DNA of 64,000 nucleotides, taken from contig OW386287.2 of NCBI GenBank assembly GCA_936432065.2, positions 81,037,804 to 81,101,803 on the forward strand, given 5' to 3'. Shown piece by piece: positions 1 through 12,186 of this stretch. The stretch comes from Rutpela maculata (lineage: Eukaryota > Arthropoda > Insecta > Coleoptera > Cerambycidae). Made by a program: the position numbers and the translations under genes. The notes below the pieces were generated by a model that had not been told where the DNA came from, ran no database searches, and saw only the letters and a program-made list of their open reading frames with translations. Every line of letters begins with the position of its first letter. The stretch's first letter is position 1.

Positions 1-1650
1 ACATACTCATAGAAACTGCTATCATCAATCCTTTCGAAGGAATACTAAATATGTACCTGGAATTTCCAACCATATCGTAACATGTGGTGAACAATTTGTT
101 ACTGATCAAACCTCATCACAATTATATTCAGAAAACAGCATAAATACTGTTAGAAACTGATCGCATATAACCCCATTCGAAGTGATTAAACTTGTATTTG
201 TAATTGCAGTTGAAAACTGACCTTTCTTTTTACCCATTCAAACAAATGAAAACACATTTAATATATTACTGAAAAAAAAACATTAATACTCATAGAAACT
301 GATCTCATAAATCCCTATTCAAACATTATAATTTGTAATCTTCAATTGCAAATCAAAACTGTTCTAACCTAATGCAGCTCATTTCTTATAGAAACTCTTG
401 CCATTTAACCACGGAAAGCCGCACGTTTTACATTAGATACTGTCCTCATAAATTCTCATTGAGATAGTGTAAGTAAATGTCTGGATTTACAAATAGATAC
501 TGTTTAAAATATTTGGTTGCTTTATTCTGATATAATTTTCATATTTAAATTAAATCCGAATGCATACTGATAAAGACTTATGTAATTTACTATTGGCACA
601 ACAAATACATACTCGTAGAAACTGCTATCATCAATCCTTTCGAAGTAATACTAAATATGTACCTGGAATTTCCGACCATATCGTAACATGTAGTGAACAA
701 TTTGTTACTGATCAAACCTCATCACAATTATATTCGCAAAACAGCAAAAATACTGTTAGAAATTGATCGCATATAACCCCATTCGAACTGATTAAATTTG
801 TATTTGTAATTTCAGTTGAAAACTGACCTTTCTTTTTACCCATTCAAACATATGAAAACACATTTAATATATTACTGAAAAAAAAAACATTAATACTCAT
901 AGAAACTGATCTCATTAATCCCTATTCAAACATTATAATTTGTAATCTTCAATTGCAAATCAAAACTGTTCTAACCTAATGCAGCTCATTTCTTATAGAA
1001 ACACTTGCCATTTAACCACGGAAAGCCGTACGTTTTACATTAGATACTGTTCTCATAAATTCTCATTGAGATAGTATAAGTAAATGTAAAGACTTATATA
1101 ATTTACTAGAGGAACAACAAATAGATACTCGTAGAAACTGCTCTCATCAATCATTTTGAAGGAATACTAAATGTGTACTTGGAATTTCCGACCATATCAT
1201 AACAAGTAGTGAACAATTTGTTACTGATTAAACCTCATCACAATTATATTCGGAAAACAGCATAAATACTTTTAGAAATTAAACGCATATAACCCCATTC
1301 AAAGTGATTAAACTTGTATTTGTAATTGCAGTTGAAAACTGACCTTTCTTTTTACCCATTCAAACAAATGAAAACACATTTAATATATTACTGAAAAAAA
1401 ACATTAATACTCATAGAAACTGATCTCATAAATCCCTATTCAAACATTATAATTAGTAATCTTCAATTGCAAGTCAAAACTGTCCTAACCTAATGCAGCT
1501 CGTTTCTTATAGAAACACTTGCCATTTAACCACGGAAAGCCGCACGTTTTACCTTAGATACTGTTCTCATAAATTCTCATTGATGTGGTATAAGTAAATG
1601 TTTGCTGCTCCATTCTGGTAGAAACTGATAGAAATTTCAGCAGCAACTTT
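1..1650 (+). repeat. Foldback-like array, forward arm 1 (cut by window edge)
   Basis: About 2.7 copies of a unit with a period near 605 bp; the landmark ACTCGTAGAAACTGCT or its variant recurs near 6, 611 and 1125, the last interval shortened by an internal deletion. Each unit holds about nine degenerate sub-repeats centred on AGAAACTG, spaced mostly 55-67 bp and irregularly 36-86 bp. The array begins outside the window and fades near 1650 in a sequence resembling the right end of the arrays at 6372 and 15320. No credible ORF; the short ORFs on either strand are chance. Confidence 0.85.
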
Positions 1651-2390
1651 AACTCCAGGCTCCAGTAGAGGGAGCTGTATACGTGTCGCTAATTCATATC
1701 TAATCTAATGTGACCTAAGGAACTGACGTGTGTTTGTTAAATTAAAAGTAAAGCAGTCTCTTTCACTGCTAACTCATTTATTGCTTCTAGGCTAGAACAA
1801 GAACACCCGAGGAAATAAGGACTTTGCAGTATTTTGTGTTTACCACAATATTAGTATTTCTATTTGAAATATGCAATTTAAACTGTACATTTGTCGGCAT
1901 GCATATCCAAATTAATACTAATAAAAAAGCAAAATGGAAGTTTACAATAAAAATACATCTGTAAAATATACAATTGAAACTGTACATTTATTGACATGTA
2001 TATCCCCATTAATACTAATAAAAAGACAATGTTGAAATTTACAATAAAAACATGTTGATAAATGGTGTGTTACATACGATAGATACTGGAGAAAGGACGG
2101 ACTGGAACTCTTATGATATTACTTATAGAAAAGTTTAGAATCTCTTTAAAGTTGTATCTGTAATTCCATATGTTTACAGATATAAGGGCAAGGGTGCATT
2201 TGCAGACACTAAACTGTAGATTTGTTGATGTATATTTCATATAAGTACTCGTGAAAGGGCAACATGATAATTCCAAATAGCTCATTCGGAATTACTGTTT
2301 CATAACCGATTTAAAACTTAATAAAACAGATAAAATCCTGTCTGTATAATACTAATATAACTTATAGGAACGATAAAACCGCATCACTTT
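1651..2390. repeat. Spacer between inverted arms with a ~100-bp imperfect tandem duplication
   Basis: This 740-bp spacer separates the forward arm from the reverse arm. Two copies of a roughly 100-bp unit (starting near 1871 and 1972, both with AAACTGTACATTT and TTAATACTAATAAAAA) lie side by side, and a decayed third copy starts near 2205. I see no gene. If 1-1650 and 2391-4186 are the two arms of one element, this is its loop. Confidence 0.5.
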
Positions 2391-4186
2391 TTTTTTATAA
2401 GTTTCTATGTGGAATTTTTGGCAGGGATATTAAATGTCTTTTCATATGTTTGAATGGGTAAAAAGAAAGGTCAGTTTTCAACTGAAATTACAAATACAAA
2501 TTTAATCACTTCGAATGGGGTTATATGCGATCAATTTCTAACAGTATTTATACTGTTTTCCGAATATAATTGTGATGAGGTTTGATCACTAACAAATTGT
2601 TCACTACATGTTACGATATGGTCGGAAATTCCAGGTACATATTTAGTATTACTTCGAAAGGATTGATGATAGCAGCTTCTACGAGTATGTATTTGTTGTA
2701 CCAATAGTAAATTATATATAAGTCTTTATCAGTATGCATTCGGATCTAATTTAAATATGAAAATTATATCAGAATAAAGCAACCAAATATTTTAAACAGT
2801 ATCTATTTGTAAATCCAGACATTTACTTATACTATCTCAATGAGAATTTATGAGGACAGTATCTAATGTAAAACGTGCGGTTTTCCGTGGTTAAATGGCA
2901 AGAGTTTCTATATGAAACGAGCTGCATTTGGTTAGAACAGTTTTGATTTGCAATTGAAGATTACAAATTATAATGTTTGAATAGGGATTTATGAGATCAG
3001 TTTCTATGAGTATTAATGTTTTTTTTTTCAGTAATATATTAAATGGGTTTTCATTTGTTTGAATGGTTAAAAAGAAAGGTCAGTTTTCAACTGCAATTAC
3101 AAATACAAGTTTAACCACTTCGAATGGGATTATATGCGATCAATTTCTAAAAGTATTTATGCTGTTTTCCGAATATAATTGTGATGAGGTTTGATCAGTA
3201 ACAAATTGTTCACTACAAGTTACGTGTGGAAATTCCAGATACATATTTACTATTACTTCGAAAGGATTGATGATAGCAGTTTCTACGAGTATGTATTTGT
3301 TGTGCCAATAGTAAATTATATAAGTCTTAATCAGTATGCATTCGGATCTAATTTAAATAAGAAAATTATATCAGAATAAAGCGACTAAATATTTTAAATA
3401 GTATCTATATGTAAATCCAGACATTTACTTATACTCTCTCAATGAGAATTTATGAAAACAGTATCTAATGTAAAACGTGCGGATTTCCGTGGTTAAATGG
3501 CAAGAGTTTCTATAAGAAACGAGCTGCATTAGGTTAGAACAGTTTTGATTTGCAATTGAAGATTACAAATTATAATGTTTGAATAGGGATTTATGAGATC
3601 AGTTTCTATGAGTATTAATGTTTTTTTTTTCAGTAATAAGTATATTAAATGTGTTTTCATTTGTTTGAATGGGTAAAAAGAAAGGTCAGTTTTCAACTGC
3701 AATTACAAATACAAGTTTAATCACTTCGAATGGGGTTATATGCGATCAGTTTTTAACAGTATTTATGCTGTTTTCCGAATATAATTGTGATGAGGTTTGA
3801 TCAGTAACAAATTGTTCACCACATGTTACGATATGGTCGGAAATTCCAGGTACATATTTAGTATTCCTTCGAAAGGATTGATGATAGCAGTTTTCGGATC
3901 TATTTTAAATACAAAAATTATATCAGAATGACACAACCAAATATTTTAAACAGTATCCACTTGTAAATCCAAACATTTAAAGATATATTTTAATGAGAAC
4001 CAATCAGAACAGTATCTAATGTAACGCGTGCGGCTTTCCGTGGCTAAATTTTAAAAGTATTTTTAATAAATAGCTTTAACGGATTTGAACAGTTTTAATT
4101 TGCAATTGCAGATGAATAGTTTTAATTGTTAAATAGGGATCTATGAGATCAGTGTCTTTGTGTAATGTTTATTTTCCAATAAAAAC
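2391..4186 (-). repeat. Foldback-like array, reverse arm
   Basis: The same ~605-bp units as at 1-1650 but reverse-complemented; the core reads CAGTTTCTA instead of TAGAAACTG. About three units. The arm meets the forward arm at 4187-6372 at an A/T-rich palindromic junction near 4170-4215, where TCTATGAGATCAGTG is mirrored by CACTGACCTCATAGA. A strand copied from this region could fold into a stem of up to about 1.8 kb. Confidence 0.85.
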
Positions 4187-6372
4187 ACATTTTATTGAAA
4201 AAAAAAAACATTACACTGACCTCATAGATCCCTAACAATTAAAACTATTCATCTGGAAATGCAAAACTGTTCGAATCCGTTAAAGCTTATTTATTGCAAA
4301 TAATTTTAAAATTTAGCCACGGAAAACCGCACACGTTACATTAGATACTGTTGTGATGGATTCTCATTATAATATTATCTTGGATTTACAGGTGGACACT
4401 GTTTAAAATATTTGGGGTTTCATTCTGATATGATTTTTGTATTTAAATTAGATCCGAATGCATACTGATAAAGACTTATATAATTTACTGTAGGAACAAC
4501 AAATAAATACTCGTAGAAACTGCTCTCATTAATCCTCTTGAAGGAATACTAAATATGTACCTGGAATTTCCGACCATAACATGTAGTGAACAATTTGTTA
4601 CGGATCAAACCTGATCACAATTATATTCGGAAAACAGCATAAATACTGTTAGAAATTGATCGCATATAACCCCATTCGAAGTGATTAAACTTATATTTGT
4701 AATTGCAGTTCAAAACAGACCTTCCTTTTTACCCATTCAAACAAATGAAAACACATTTAATATATTACTGAAAAAAAACATTAATACTCATAGAAACTGA
4801 TCTCATAAATCCCTATTCAAACATTATAATTTTGAATCTTCAATTGCAAATCAAAACTGTTCTAACCTAATGCAGCTCGTTTCTTATAGAAACTCTTGCC
4901 ATTTAACCACGGAAAGCCGCACGTTTTACATTAGATACTGTTCTCATAAATTCTCATTGAGATAGTATAAGTAAATGTTTGGATTTACAAATAGATACTG
5001 TTTAAAATATTTGGTTGCTTTATTCTGATATAATTTTCATATTTAAATTAAATCCGAATCTTTACTGATAAAGACTTATATATTTTACTAGAGGAACAAC
5101 AAATAGATACTCGTAGAAACTGCTCTCATCAATCCTCTTGAAGGAATACCAAATGTGTACTTGGAATTTCCGACCATATCATAACATGTAGTGAACAATT
5201 TGTTACTGATTAAACCTCTTCACAATTATATCCGGAAAACAGCATAAATACTTTGAGAAATTGATCGCATCTAACCCCATTTGAAGTGATTAAACTTGTA
5301 TTTGTAATTGCAGTTGAAAACTGACCTTTCTTTTTACCTATTCAAACAAATGAAAACACATTTAATATATTACTGAAAAAAAAACATTAATACTCATAGA
5401 AACTGATCTCATAAATCCCTATTCAAACATTATAATTTTGAATCTTCAATTGCAAATCAAAACTGTTCTAACCTAATGCAGCTCGTTTCTTATAGAAACT
5501 CTTGCCATTTAACCACGGAAAGCCGCACGTTTTACATTAGATACTGTTCTCATAAATTCTCATTGAGATAGTATAAGTAAATGTTTGGATTTACAAATAG
5601 ATACTGTTTAAAATATTTGGTTGCTTTATTCTGATATAATTTTCATATTTAAATTAAATCCGAATCTGTACTGATAAAGACTTATATAATTTACTATAGG
5701 AACAACAAATAGATACTCGTAGAAACTGCTTTCATCAATCCTCTTGAAGGAATACTAAATGTGTACTTGGAATTTCCGACCATATCATAACAAGTAGTTA
5801 ACAATTTGTTACTGATTAAACCTCATCATAACTATATTCGGAAAACAGCATAAATACTTTTAGAAATTGATCGCATATAATCCCATTCGAAGCGATTAAA
5901 CTTGTATTTGTAATTGCAGTTGAAAACTGACCTTTCTTTTTACCCATTCAAACAAATGAAAACACATTTAATATATTACTGAAAAAAAACATTAATACTC
6001 ATAGAAACTGATCTCATAAATCCCTATTCAAACATTATAATTTGTAATCTTCAATTGCAAATCCAAACTGTTCTAACCTAATGCAGCTCGTTTCTTAAAG
6101 AAACACTTGTCTTTTAATCACGGAAAGCCGCTCGAATTACATTAGATACTGTGCTCATAAATTCTCATTGATATGGTATAAGTAAATGTTTGGATTAACA
6201 AATGGATATGGCTTGACTCATTTTGCTGGTCAATGCGGATGTAAACTGATAACAATTTCAACAGCAACTTTACCTAACTCTTATAGAAACTTATTGACCA
6301 TATAGGTTCTCATAGATACTTATTAATTTTTGATAATTTTCAATACGGATTGATGAGATTTTTTTGACAGGG
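4187..6372 (+). repeat. Foldback-like array, forward arm 2 with a defined right end
   Basis: Between three and four units with the landmark near 4508, 5108 and 5714. After the last unit comes a distinct terminal segment ending in GATGAGATTTTTTTGACAGGG at 6372. The same segment ends the second array at 15320, and sequence beyond the two ends is unrelated, so this is a real element terminus. I found no matching opposite terminus, so the left end is lost or outside the window. Confidence 0.85.
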
Positions 6373-6374
6373 CT

Positions 6375-6412
6375 GGCTTGTGCGTGTGCTGGGTTCAATT
6401 TGCGCCGGGCCT
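6375..6412 (+). repeat. 38-bp direct repeat, copy 1
   Basis: GGCTTGTGCGTGTGCTGGGT and the following 18 bases recur exactly at 6789-6826. The two copies bracket the Harbinger-like fragment. This copy sits 2 bp beyond the foldback terminus. Confidence 0.8.
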
Positions 6413-6689
6413 AATTTTTCTTTAGTTCCAATAGGTTTTTATTTTTATTGCACTCTCCTCCCCTACTATCTTCTTTTATTAAATCATGTATTTCTCTAAG
6501 TTGGTCCCTGCTGAGCCGAAAAGCTTTTTTGAACACATCGTCAGGAATTTCCTGGCACAATTTAAACTCTCCATGGGTACTTCTCTCACGTAAATATCTA
6601 TTTTGTCTACGTTTCTGTCTAGTTGTTAATAAATGTAAAACAGCTGCATCTTCCTCTTCGGATTCAGAATCCAGATCGATAAGTAGCAT
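6411..6689 (-). pseudogene. Fragment of a PIF/Harbinger-like transposase, N-terminal part
   Basis: A 92-codon minus-strand ORF begins with an acidic serine-rich stretch (DLDSESEEED), then a basic segment and a helix-rich block with FKKAFRLSRDQLREIHDLI. That block resembles the segment just ahead of the nuclease domain in PIF/Harbinger (HARBI1-like) transposases, where an F-R-hydrophobic helix precedes the first catalytic aspartate. No DDE nuclease domain follows: the frame runs into the 38-bp repeat and stops. Family transposases are usually 350-400 residues, so this is a remnant. The assignment rests on pattern only. Confidence 0.45.
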
Positions 6690-6788
6690 TCATGTAGATG
6701 ACTAAGTTAGGTTGGGTTGAAGGTTCAATATGCGGTGCAGGGCACATGCGTGGCCGTGGTACACCGTGAGGTGAGCGTGGGTACGTGT

Positions 6789-6826
6789 GGCTTGTGCGTG
6801 TGCTGGGTTCAATTTGCGCCGGGCCT
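6789..6826 (+). repeat. 38-bp direct repeat, copy 2
   Basis: Exact second copy of 6375-6412. With the first it encloses 376 bp that include the transposase fragment. It is too long for a Harbinger target duplication (3 bp) and fits a local duplication of flanking DNA. Confidence 0.8.
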
Positions 6827-6939
6827 TACGGACGCTAACGAGAATTCCGATGAAAACCGATCCGCAAAATGTGAAGAAAGAAGAGGGCGCTACGAACACA
6901 GTACACTAAGTTCCAGCTAAGTTCGCGAATATTGTCAAT

Positions 6940-7115
6940 TGTCTCAATGTAAAGGTTACCCTAGATATTCCCCGTTATTTCTAGTTATTCCTGAGTACTT
7001 ATTCTCTGATATTTCCGAATATTCTCATGTATTCCCGCGTATTTCACAGTATTCCCGATATTCCCAAAATATTTCTATGGTATTCCTAGCATTTTGTACA
7101 GGTATTCCCTCGTTT
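6940..7115 (+). repeat. Degenerate short tandem repeat of TATTCCC-like words
   Basis: At least twelve variants of TATTCC or TATTTCC follow one another every 10-20 bases (GATATTCCCC, GTATTCCCGC, AGTATTCCCGATATTCCC and others). The spacing is too irregular for a microsatellite. No gene. Confidence 0.5.
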
Positions 7116-7576
7116 TAACCTAACCTCTTCTGGTTGTAAATCGACGTTATTTTATAAAAACTGATGTTGTCTCAGATTGTCACACTTCCACAATTAATAA
7201 TACAAGAAAAACTTGCCATTTTGTATGATATAATGTCCATAATAACTTAATATTGCGAAAAGTTCAATCATTCGCCATTTGACAGCTATAATGACAGCGG
7301 TGTTTTCCTTCGTGCTTGTTAATCACAAAATAAAAACTATCAAAAACTTACCGTAAATTCATAAATATTGCACTTAATTTTTTAGTCGGAAAAAGAAGTA
7401 CATGCGGCGACGGCTACCACACAATACACCGCAAAGATAAAGAATATTTGATACACTAACATTTTTACTATTTTTACTGACAATGATGGTTGAAAGATAT
7501 TGTAATTTTTTCGGCCGGCAAATTCAAACGCAGATGAGTTACTGCGGGTGGCTGAATGTTACCCAGGGCCTGCCCA

Positions 7577-7616
7577 GGGCACAGAAGAAGAATCAATTGT
7601 TTCTTCTTCTGTGCCC
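7577..7616. repeat. Perfect hairpin, 16-bp arms, 8-nt loop
   Basis: GGGCACAGAAGAAGAA (7577-7592) is exactly reverse-complemented at 7601-7616; the loop is TCAATTGT. Not flanked by an obvious target duplication. In a eukaryote this is not a rho-independent terminator. Confidence 0.9.
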
Positions 7617-7617
7617 A

Positions 7618-8262
7618 ATGTTACCCCCTTTCCCGTATATACATTTTGAAATGTAATGATTACAAATATTTTAAAAAACGAGGCAATAAAATAGTTGCTA
7701 AATAGTTAGATAATTTCAATTTATTTAAATTTTTGTGTTCGTTATTTAAATAAAACAATTAGAATTATATCAAAATGATTTAATATTTTAAATAATGAAT
7801 AGCGCTGCCAACAATAAAATCATCTTTCATCACAAAGACTTTTTATATAAGTCACGAGTAACGATAATCAAATAAAGCGGTTGCGTGTAAAATTCATATT
7901 TTACCGCGCTCCAGTGTACTCGTGAGCGCTGCGCCATCTATAACGCCTGTTTCTTTCTTCCAGTTTCACGGAAATGTTGAAAGCACGCGTGCGTTTATTC
8001 TCCCTCCTCAGTGGTTATACTTGTCTATAGTATTCATGTCTGTCATCTTTAGGTATATAAAATATGGAGTAAAGCAGAGTAAGAAGTTCAGTTTAGATAG
8101 CAAGAGTAGTAAGATCAGAAGAGAGTAAAGTGATCAAGTAGTACACAGTGTGTTATTAGTTAAGTAAATTATTGTTGTAATTAAGTAAGTTAATAAATTA
8201 GTGTTTAGTGTTACCCTGGTTGTTATAATTTCTGAATCCACGATACAGGGTGTTTACAAAAA
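7618..8262 (+). mobile_element. Possible solo LTR of a retrotransposon
   Basis: The stretch has LTR-like order: GCGCTGCGCCATCT near 7926, a TATA box (GTATATAAAAT near 8052) followed about 35 bp later by a TTCAGTTTAG initiator-like word, a polyadenylation-like AATAAATTAG near 8190, and a 3' edge ending in GTGTTTACA. I could not find a matching pair of TG/CA termini or a target duplication and no internal region follows, so the boundaries are guesses. A 68-residue ORF at 7922-8128 lies inside and shows no recognisable domain. Confidence 0.3.
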
Positions 8263-10730
8263 GGGTGTAAGCACGTCACAATAACTTAATAACCGAATAT
8301 TTAAATAAGTTTATATTTTATGCAAACCAAACACATCAACACCACACAAGAAATAACAACAAATATTATATATCAAGGTAAAATCTAAGTCAAACTAAGT
8401 AGGAAAATTATGTTATATAAAGGCCTCGATCAATATAAGTTACCAGAGGATGAAAGGAATCTATCTCTCTACCTGTACTCAAACGTAAAATTATAAGCTA
8501 GAGAAAGTTCATTGATTAACTCCACTTGTTTTATATATTTTTTCCTCGTTATTTTTTAATTTATTTGTATATGTATCAGTCTGAGTGTGTAAGTGCGTGT
8601 ATTATTTATTTATGTATAAATTATGATTCTTTGTAATTACATTAGAATAGTGAATTTGTATATTAGGGTTTTCCTATTCAAATAAATACTTACTTACTAT
8701 TTTTTGAATGAAATTAAATGTAAACTGATCACTAAAATATGAAAACTCATGTATTTTTTCCATTATTACACACCTTACGTTAATAAATATATTTACAAGA
8801 CATACATTGTACATCGTTTTCAGTAAATAAACAAATATTTTATTTGCACAAGTTTATTAACAACTTAATTAATAATATCAGATAATAAAAAGTACTTGGT
8901 AAAAGTATAATAATTGTTATTTTTTAATCCACACAGTGACACTTTAATACTTTAACAACAATTACCGTGTTGCCAATTCAAAAAAAAAATTACCCATCTC
9001 GTATCTGCCAATTGTACCAACATGAAAATAAGTTGGTAGCAATAGTTATCAAAGATCTTATAGCGTCATTGGTCCCATTTGTTACATCTAGGTAAATATA
9101 ACTACGCAGTGAAATTGTTGTAGTTCCCGTCACCACTTTTAAAGTAGCAACAACTATAACGTTGGTGGCATCTGCTATACTTTATGGGAAATGTAACTTG
9201 TAGGGAAATAATTTTGGTTTTTGCCACCTCTAATATGTGACAAATACTTTGCCAACATGTATACCACTACCAAGTAACTGCAATTAAAATCGCCATTTTT
9301 CTGTTGTTGAATGAAGACGCCATATTGACACAGATAAAAATATAATTCAATATATTTTTTTTATTATGGTCATTTGCAAATATGTTTTATAAATAGATTA
9401 CTACTTCATAATATATAATATTAAAAAAAAAAACGTTTTCCATAAAAAAATTTGCAGTTTTGCTTGTACACATAATTTTTGCAAACAATTTTTTTTCCGA
9501 AAAAACCATTTTCTCGAGGGGGCGTCTGTTTTATCGAAGCATTATGATAACATTTTACAGAAAACAAGTGGTGGTTTTAATATCCACACCCAGGGAAAAT
9601 GCAAAACATCATGATATATGCTTATGCACGTTGTATATAATCACCTTAATTTGGACCTTGGACATATTATGTGCTCAAACTCAATAAGTCATTAATTTGC
9701 TATTTGAATAACAGAGAGCCAAATATATTATTGTTTGCGCTCTCATTCCGGTCAGCTGAGCTGTTCCAAAAGTTAGTCATTTCTACTACCCGTTTACGTA
9801 ATAACCTAGTCCTCGACACTGTAACGGTAGAAGTACCGGAATAGTAACTTGCTACGTAATTATTATTCCCCATTTTGGTGAATGCTTAGTAGAAGGATGG
9901 TTCCCATTTATTCCGTAACAATCCTTAGTTGCGGAAACCTTGAAAGTTCCACTAATGGTAACTACTACGTAGAAACTACTAAAATTGCTGCTTGGGATAT
10001 CTTTTGAGTACAGACCTGTTTTAACCTATAAAAAGTGATTCCAAAACATTTCTTCTTATCGATACTACTTTGATTTGTACAACTACTTGGCGGACACGAA
10101 ATCATATGTTATGGCAAAAAACACTATTTTCTATCAAAAACATTTATTTTATAATAATATTAAACCAAGATACATGTCGCAATTTGTTGACGTTTCGATC
10201 ATACTAAAATGAGGAATGTGCTGCCACATTCTGCTTCTTATGGCGACTCCTTATTTATTCAACCTCCTTGATACTCGACATACACGTTTTACGCGTGCGC
10301 AATAAAAAAATAATTTCTGAAAAAATTTCAAGAGTACTTTAAAATTACAGTATTATTATAAGAAGGTGCAGCTTTTAAAGTTAAAACATTAGGATGATAA
10401 TTCAATAGTTAAATATTCACAGATTTTCTGAAATTTCAAATTCAATTTTAACCGTGGTCTTATGTACAGCGGCAATAAGGTCGATGTGAGAAATAGGATG
10501 GAATAGTTAGACTGGGAGTGAAACGTCACACTATTTCGGTCCATAGAACAGTAATAAACCCTTCAAATATTTTTGACCAACTTTTAGGTAATACCTCACT
10601 GTGCGCCGCCCCTGGCGATGCTTCACTTACCAGGGGACTAATGTTTTTTTAATGAGCAATACTGAAAAAAGCTATAGATACGGATCTTATCGTTTTCCTT
10701 TCACTCTAACCGGGTAGGCGTATCGTAGCA
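8263..10730. other. AT-rich intergenic DNA, no gene recognised
   Basis: About 2.5 kb without a coding pattern I can support on either strand. Homopolymer runs and AT-rich stretches dominate. The 75-residue ORF at 9460-9687 shows no domain and reads as chance. Confidence 0.6.
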
Positions 10731-10786
10731 ACGAGGTGTTATTCAGACCTATGATGGAACGTTTACGTTATTTAACGAGGTGTTAT
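10731..10786 (+). repeat. 44-bp tandem duplication at the edge of the MITE cluster
   Basis: ACGAGGTGTTATTCAGACCT starts at 10731 and, with one change, at 10775. The duplicated block includes the first ~30 bp of the MITE left end, so the first copy is only a left-end stub. Confidence 0.75.
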
Positions 10787-10929
10787 TCAGACCTGTGATG
10801 GAACGTTTACGTTATTTAACATACACTTGTTATGTTGAGCGCTGACCAAAAAATATATAAGAGTGAGAGAGACAGATGATTTGTAACATAGGCGTTATGA
10901 CTAACGTAAACGTTCCATCATAGGGCTGA
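10787..10929 (+). mobile_element. MITE family A, copy 1 (143 bp)
   Basis: The ends are inverted repeats: TCAGACCTGTGATGGAACG at the left and the complement CATCATAGGGCTGA at the right, with GTTTACGTTA and its complement adjacent. The interior carries TTGAGCGCTGACCAAAAAAT and a GAGAGTGAGAGAGACAGATGA block shared by all copies here. No coding capacity; superfamily unknown. Confidence 0.85.
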
Positions 10930-10930
10930 T

Positions 10931-11061
10931 TCAGCCCTACGATGAACATTTACGTTATTCATAACACCCATGTTACCGTCACCTATGTCTCTCACTCTCA
11001 TATATTTTCTGGTAAGCGCTCAACAGGTGTATGTTAAATAAACGTTCCATCATAGGCCTGA
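10931..11061 (-). mobile_element. MITE family A, copy 2, inverted (131 bp)
   Basis: Reverse-oriented copy starting one base after copy 1 ends (TCAGCCCTACGATG) and ending in CATCATAGGCCTGA. The interior block is reverse-complemented relative to copy 1. Confidence 0.85.
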
Positions 11062-11062
11062 A

Positions 11063-11341
11063 TCAGGCCTATGATGGAACGTTTACGTTATTTAACATGT
11101 TATGTTGAGCGCTAACCAAAAAATCAGGCCTATGATGGAACGTTCACGTTATTTAACATACACCTGTTATGTTGAGCGCTGACCAAAAAATATATGAGAG
11201 TGAGAGAGACAGATGACCGTAACATAGGCGTTATAACTAACGTAAACGTTCCATCATAGGGCTGAATATATGAGAGTGAGAGAGACAGATGACCGTAACA
11301 TAGGTGTTATGACTAACGTAAACGTTCCATCATAGGGCTGA
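11063..11341 (+). mobile_element. MITE family A, copy 3, interrupted by copy 4
   Basis: The left part (11063-11123) ends in its CCAAAAAA run; the right part resumes at 11266 with ATATATGAGAGTGAG and ends at 11341 in the usual CATCATAGGGCTGA. Together the parts total about 137 bp, the family length. A complete copy 4 sits between them. Confidence 0.85.
11124..11265 (+). mobile_element. MITE family A, copy 4, nested inside copy 3 (142 bp)
   Basis: Complete copy with both ends intact (TCAGGCCTATGATGG at the left, CATAGGGCTGA at the right), inserted at the A-run of copy 3. The A-run hides the length of any target duplication. Confidence 0.85.
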
Positions 11342-11769
11342 ATATCTCGCCTGAGAAAATCTGTAATAGTAGGTAGTGCTATTGGTAGCAATCTATTTTG
11401 ATACATATTTGTCGTGCGCACAACTTAAAATTGTTATAAAGTTCGGCTGAACTTTTACTTGCCAAATCCGACGATCGCATGCTTCCAACCACAATACAGA
11501 CCTTAAAAGAAGAAAGGTTCACAATTACTTGGAAATATCTTATAATTTACATCAATAATAAAATACCTTTGTGGATCCCTTAGGAAACCTAAATAAACTA
11601 ATGTCTTTTCCTGTCGTATTACTTGTACATTCCTTAACAGCGCAAACGGTTCCACCTCGTTTACTCATATCGGTAATAAAAATTACTATTAACAATACTT
11701 TCCCGCTATAATATTTTACCTATTCACAGCACAATAAAACTAAAACCTTTTAAGAATTTATTTCGGTAT
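11342..11769. other. Intergenic DNA, no gene recognised
   Basis: About 430 bp between the MITE cluster and the split MITE. I see no coding frame or repeat. Confidence 0.6.
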
Positions 11770-11811
11770 TCAGGCCTATGATGGAACATTTACGTTATTT
11801 AACATACATTA
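11770..11811 (+). mobile_element. MITE family A, copy 5, left half
   Basis: Starts with TCAGGCCTATGATGG and breaks off after AACATACATTA. The missing part is at 17074-17172. The two halves add up to about 138 bp, the normal length, once the TTA duplication is counted once. Confidence 0.85.
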
Positions 11812-11873
11812 TAGGCGTCTGAATTTAAGATGCTAGCGCCGAAGTGGAGAACTCGTGAACTAATTATAGGCTT

Positions 11874-12186
11874 TTTATTTATTTGTGTGGAGAATACTTA
11901 TATTGATATTTTTCTGTTTATTGTTATTTTTGGCGTTAAAAATAATAACATTAATAATATATGATCTAAAGGTTTATAAGATTTTGTTGTAAGTGATTTG
12001 CAAGACGTTGATGGCATTATTCAGCAAAATTCATATATTTTTTAGGTTATCTGGTTTTTCCCTTGAAAAGTACAGTTTCTTCGACATAAACGGTGCCTGG
12101 CTAGTTAAATATTAATAAACTTAAATATTTCTAAATTTATGTACAGTTGTAGTTTAAATCACTTTTTTTTTCAGGAAACATGAGCA
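11874..12186. other. Interior of the TIR element, no gene recognised
   Basis: AT-rich filler between the left inverted repeat and the foldback. No frame of interest. Confidence 0.5.

Noticed and set aside
1..6372. Regular repeats that could suggest a CRISPR array
   Set aside because: Units are about 605 bp, spacers are not unique, orientation alternates, and the DNA is from an insect.
7618..8262. Complete LTR retrotransposon
   Set aside because: Only one LTR-like segment is seen, with no coding interior and no second copy in the window.
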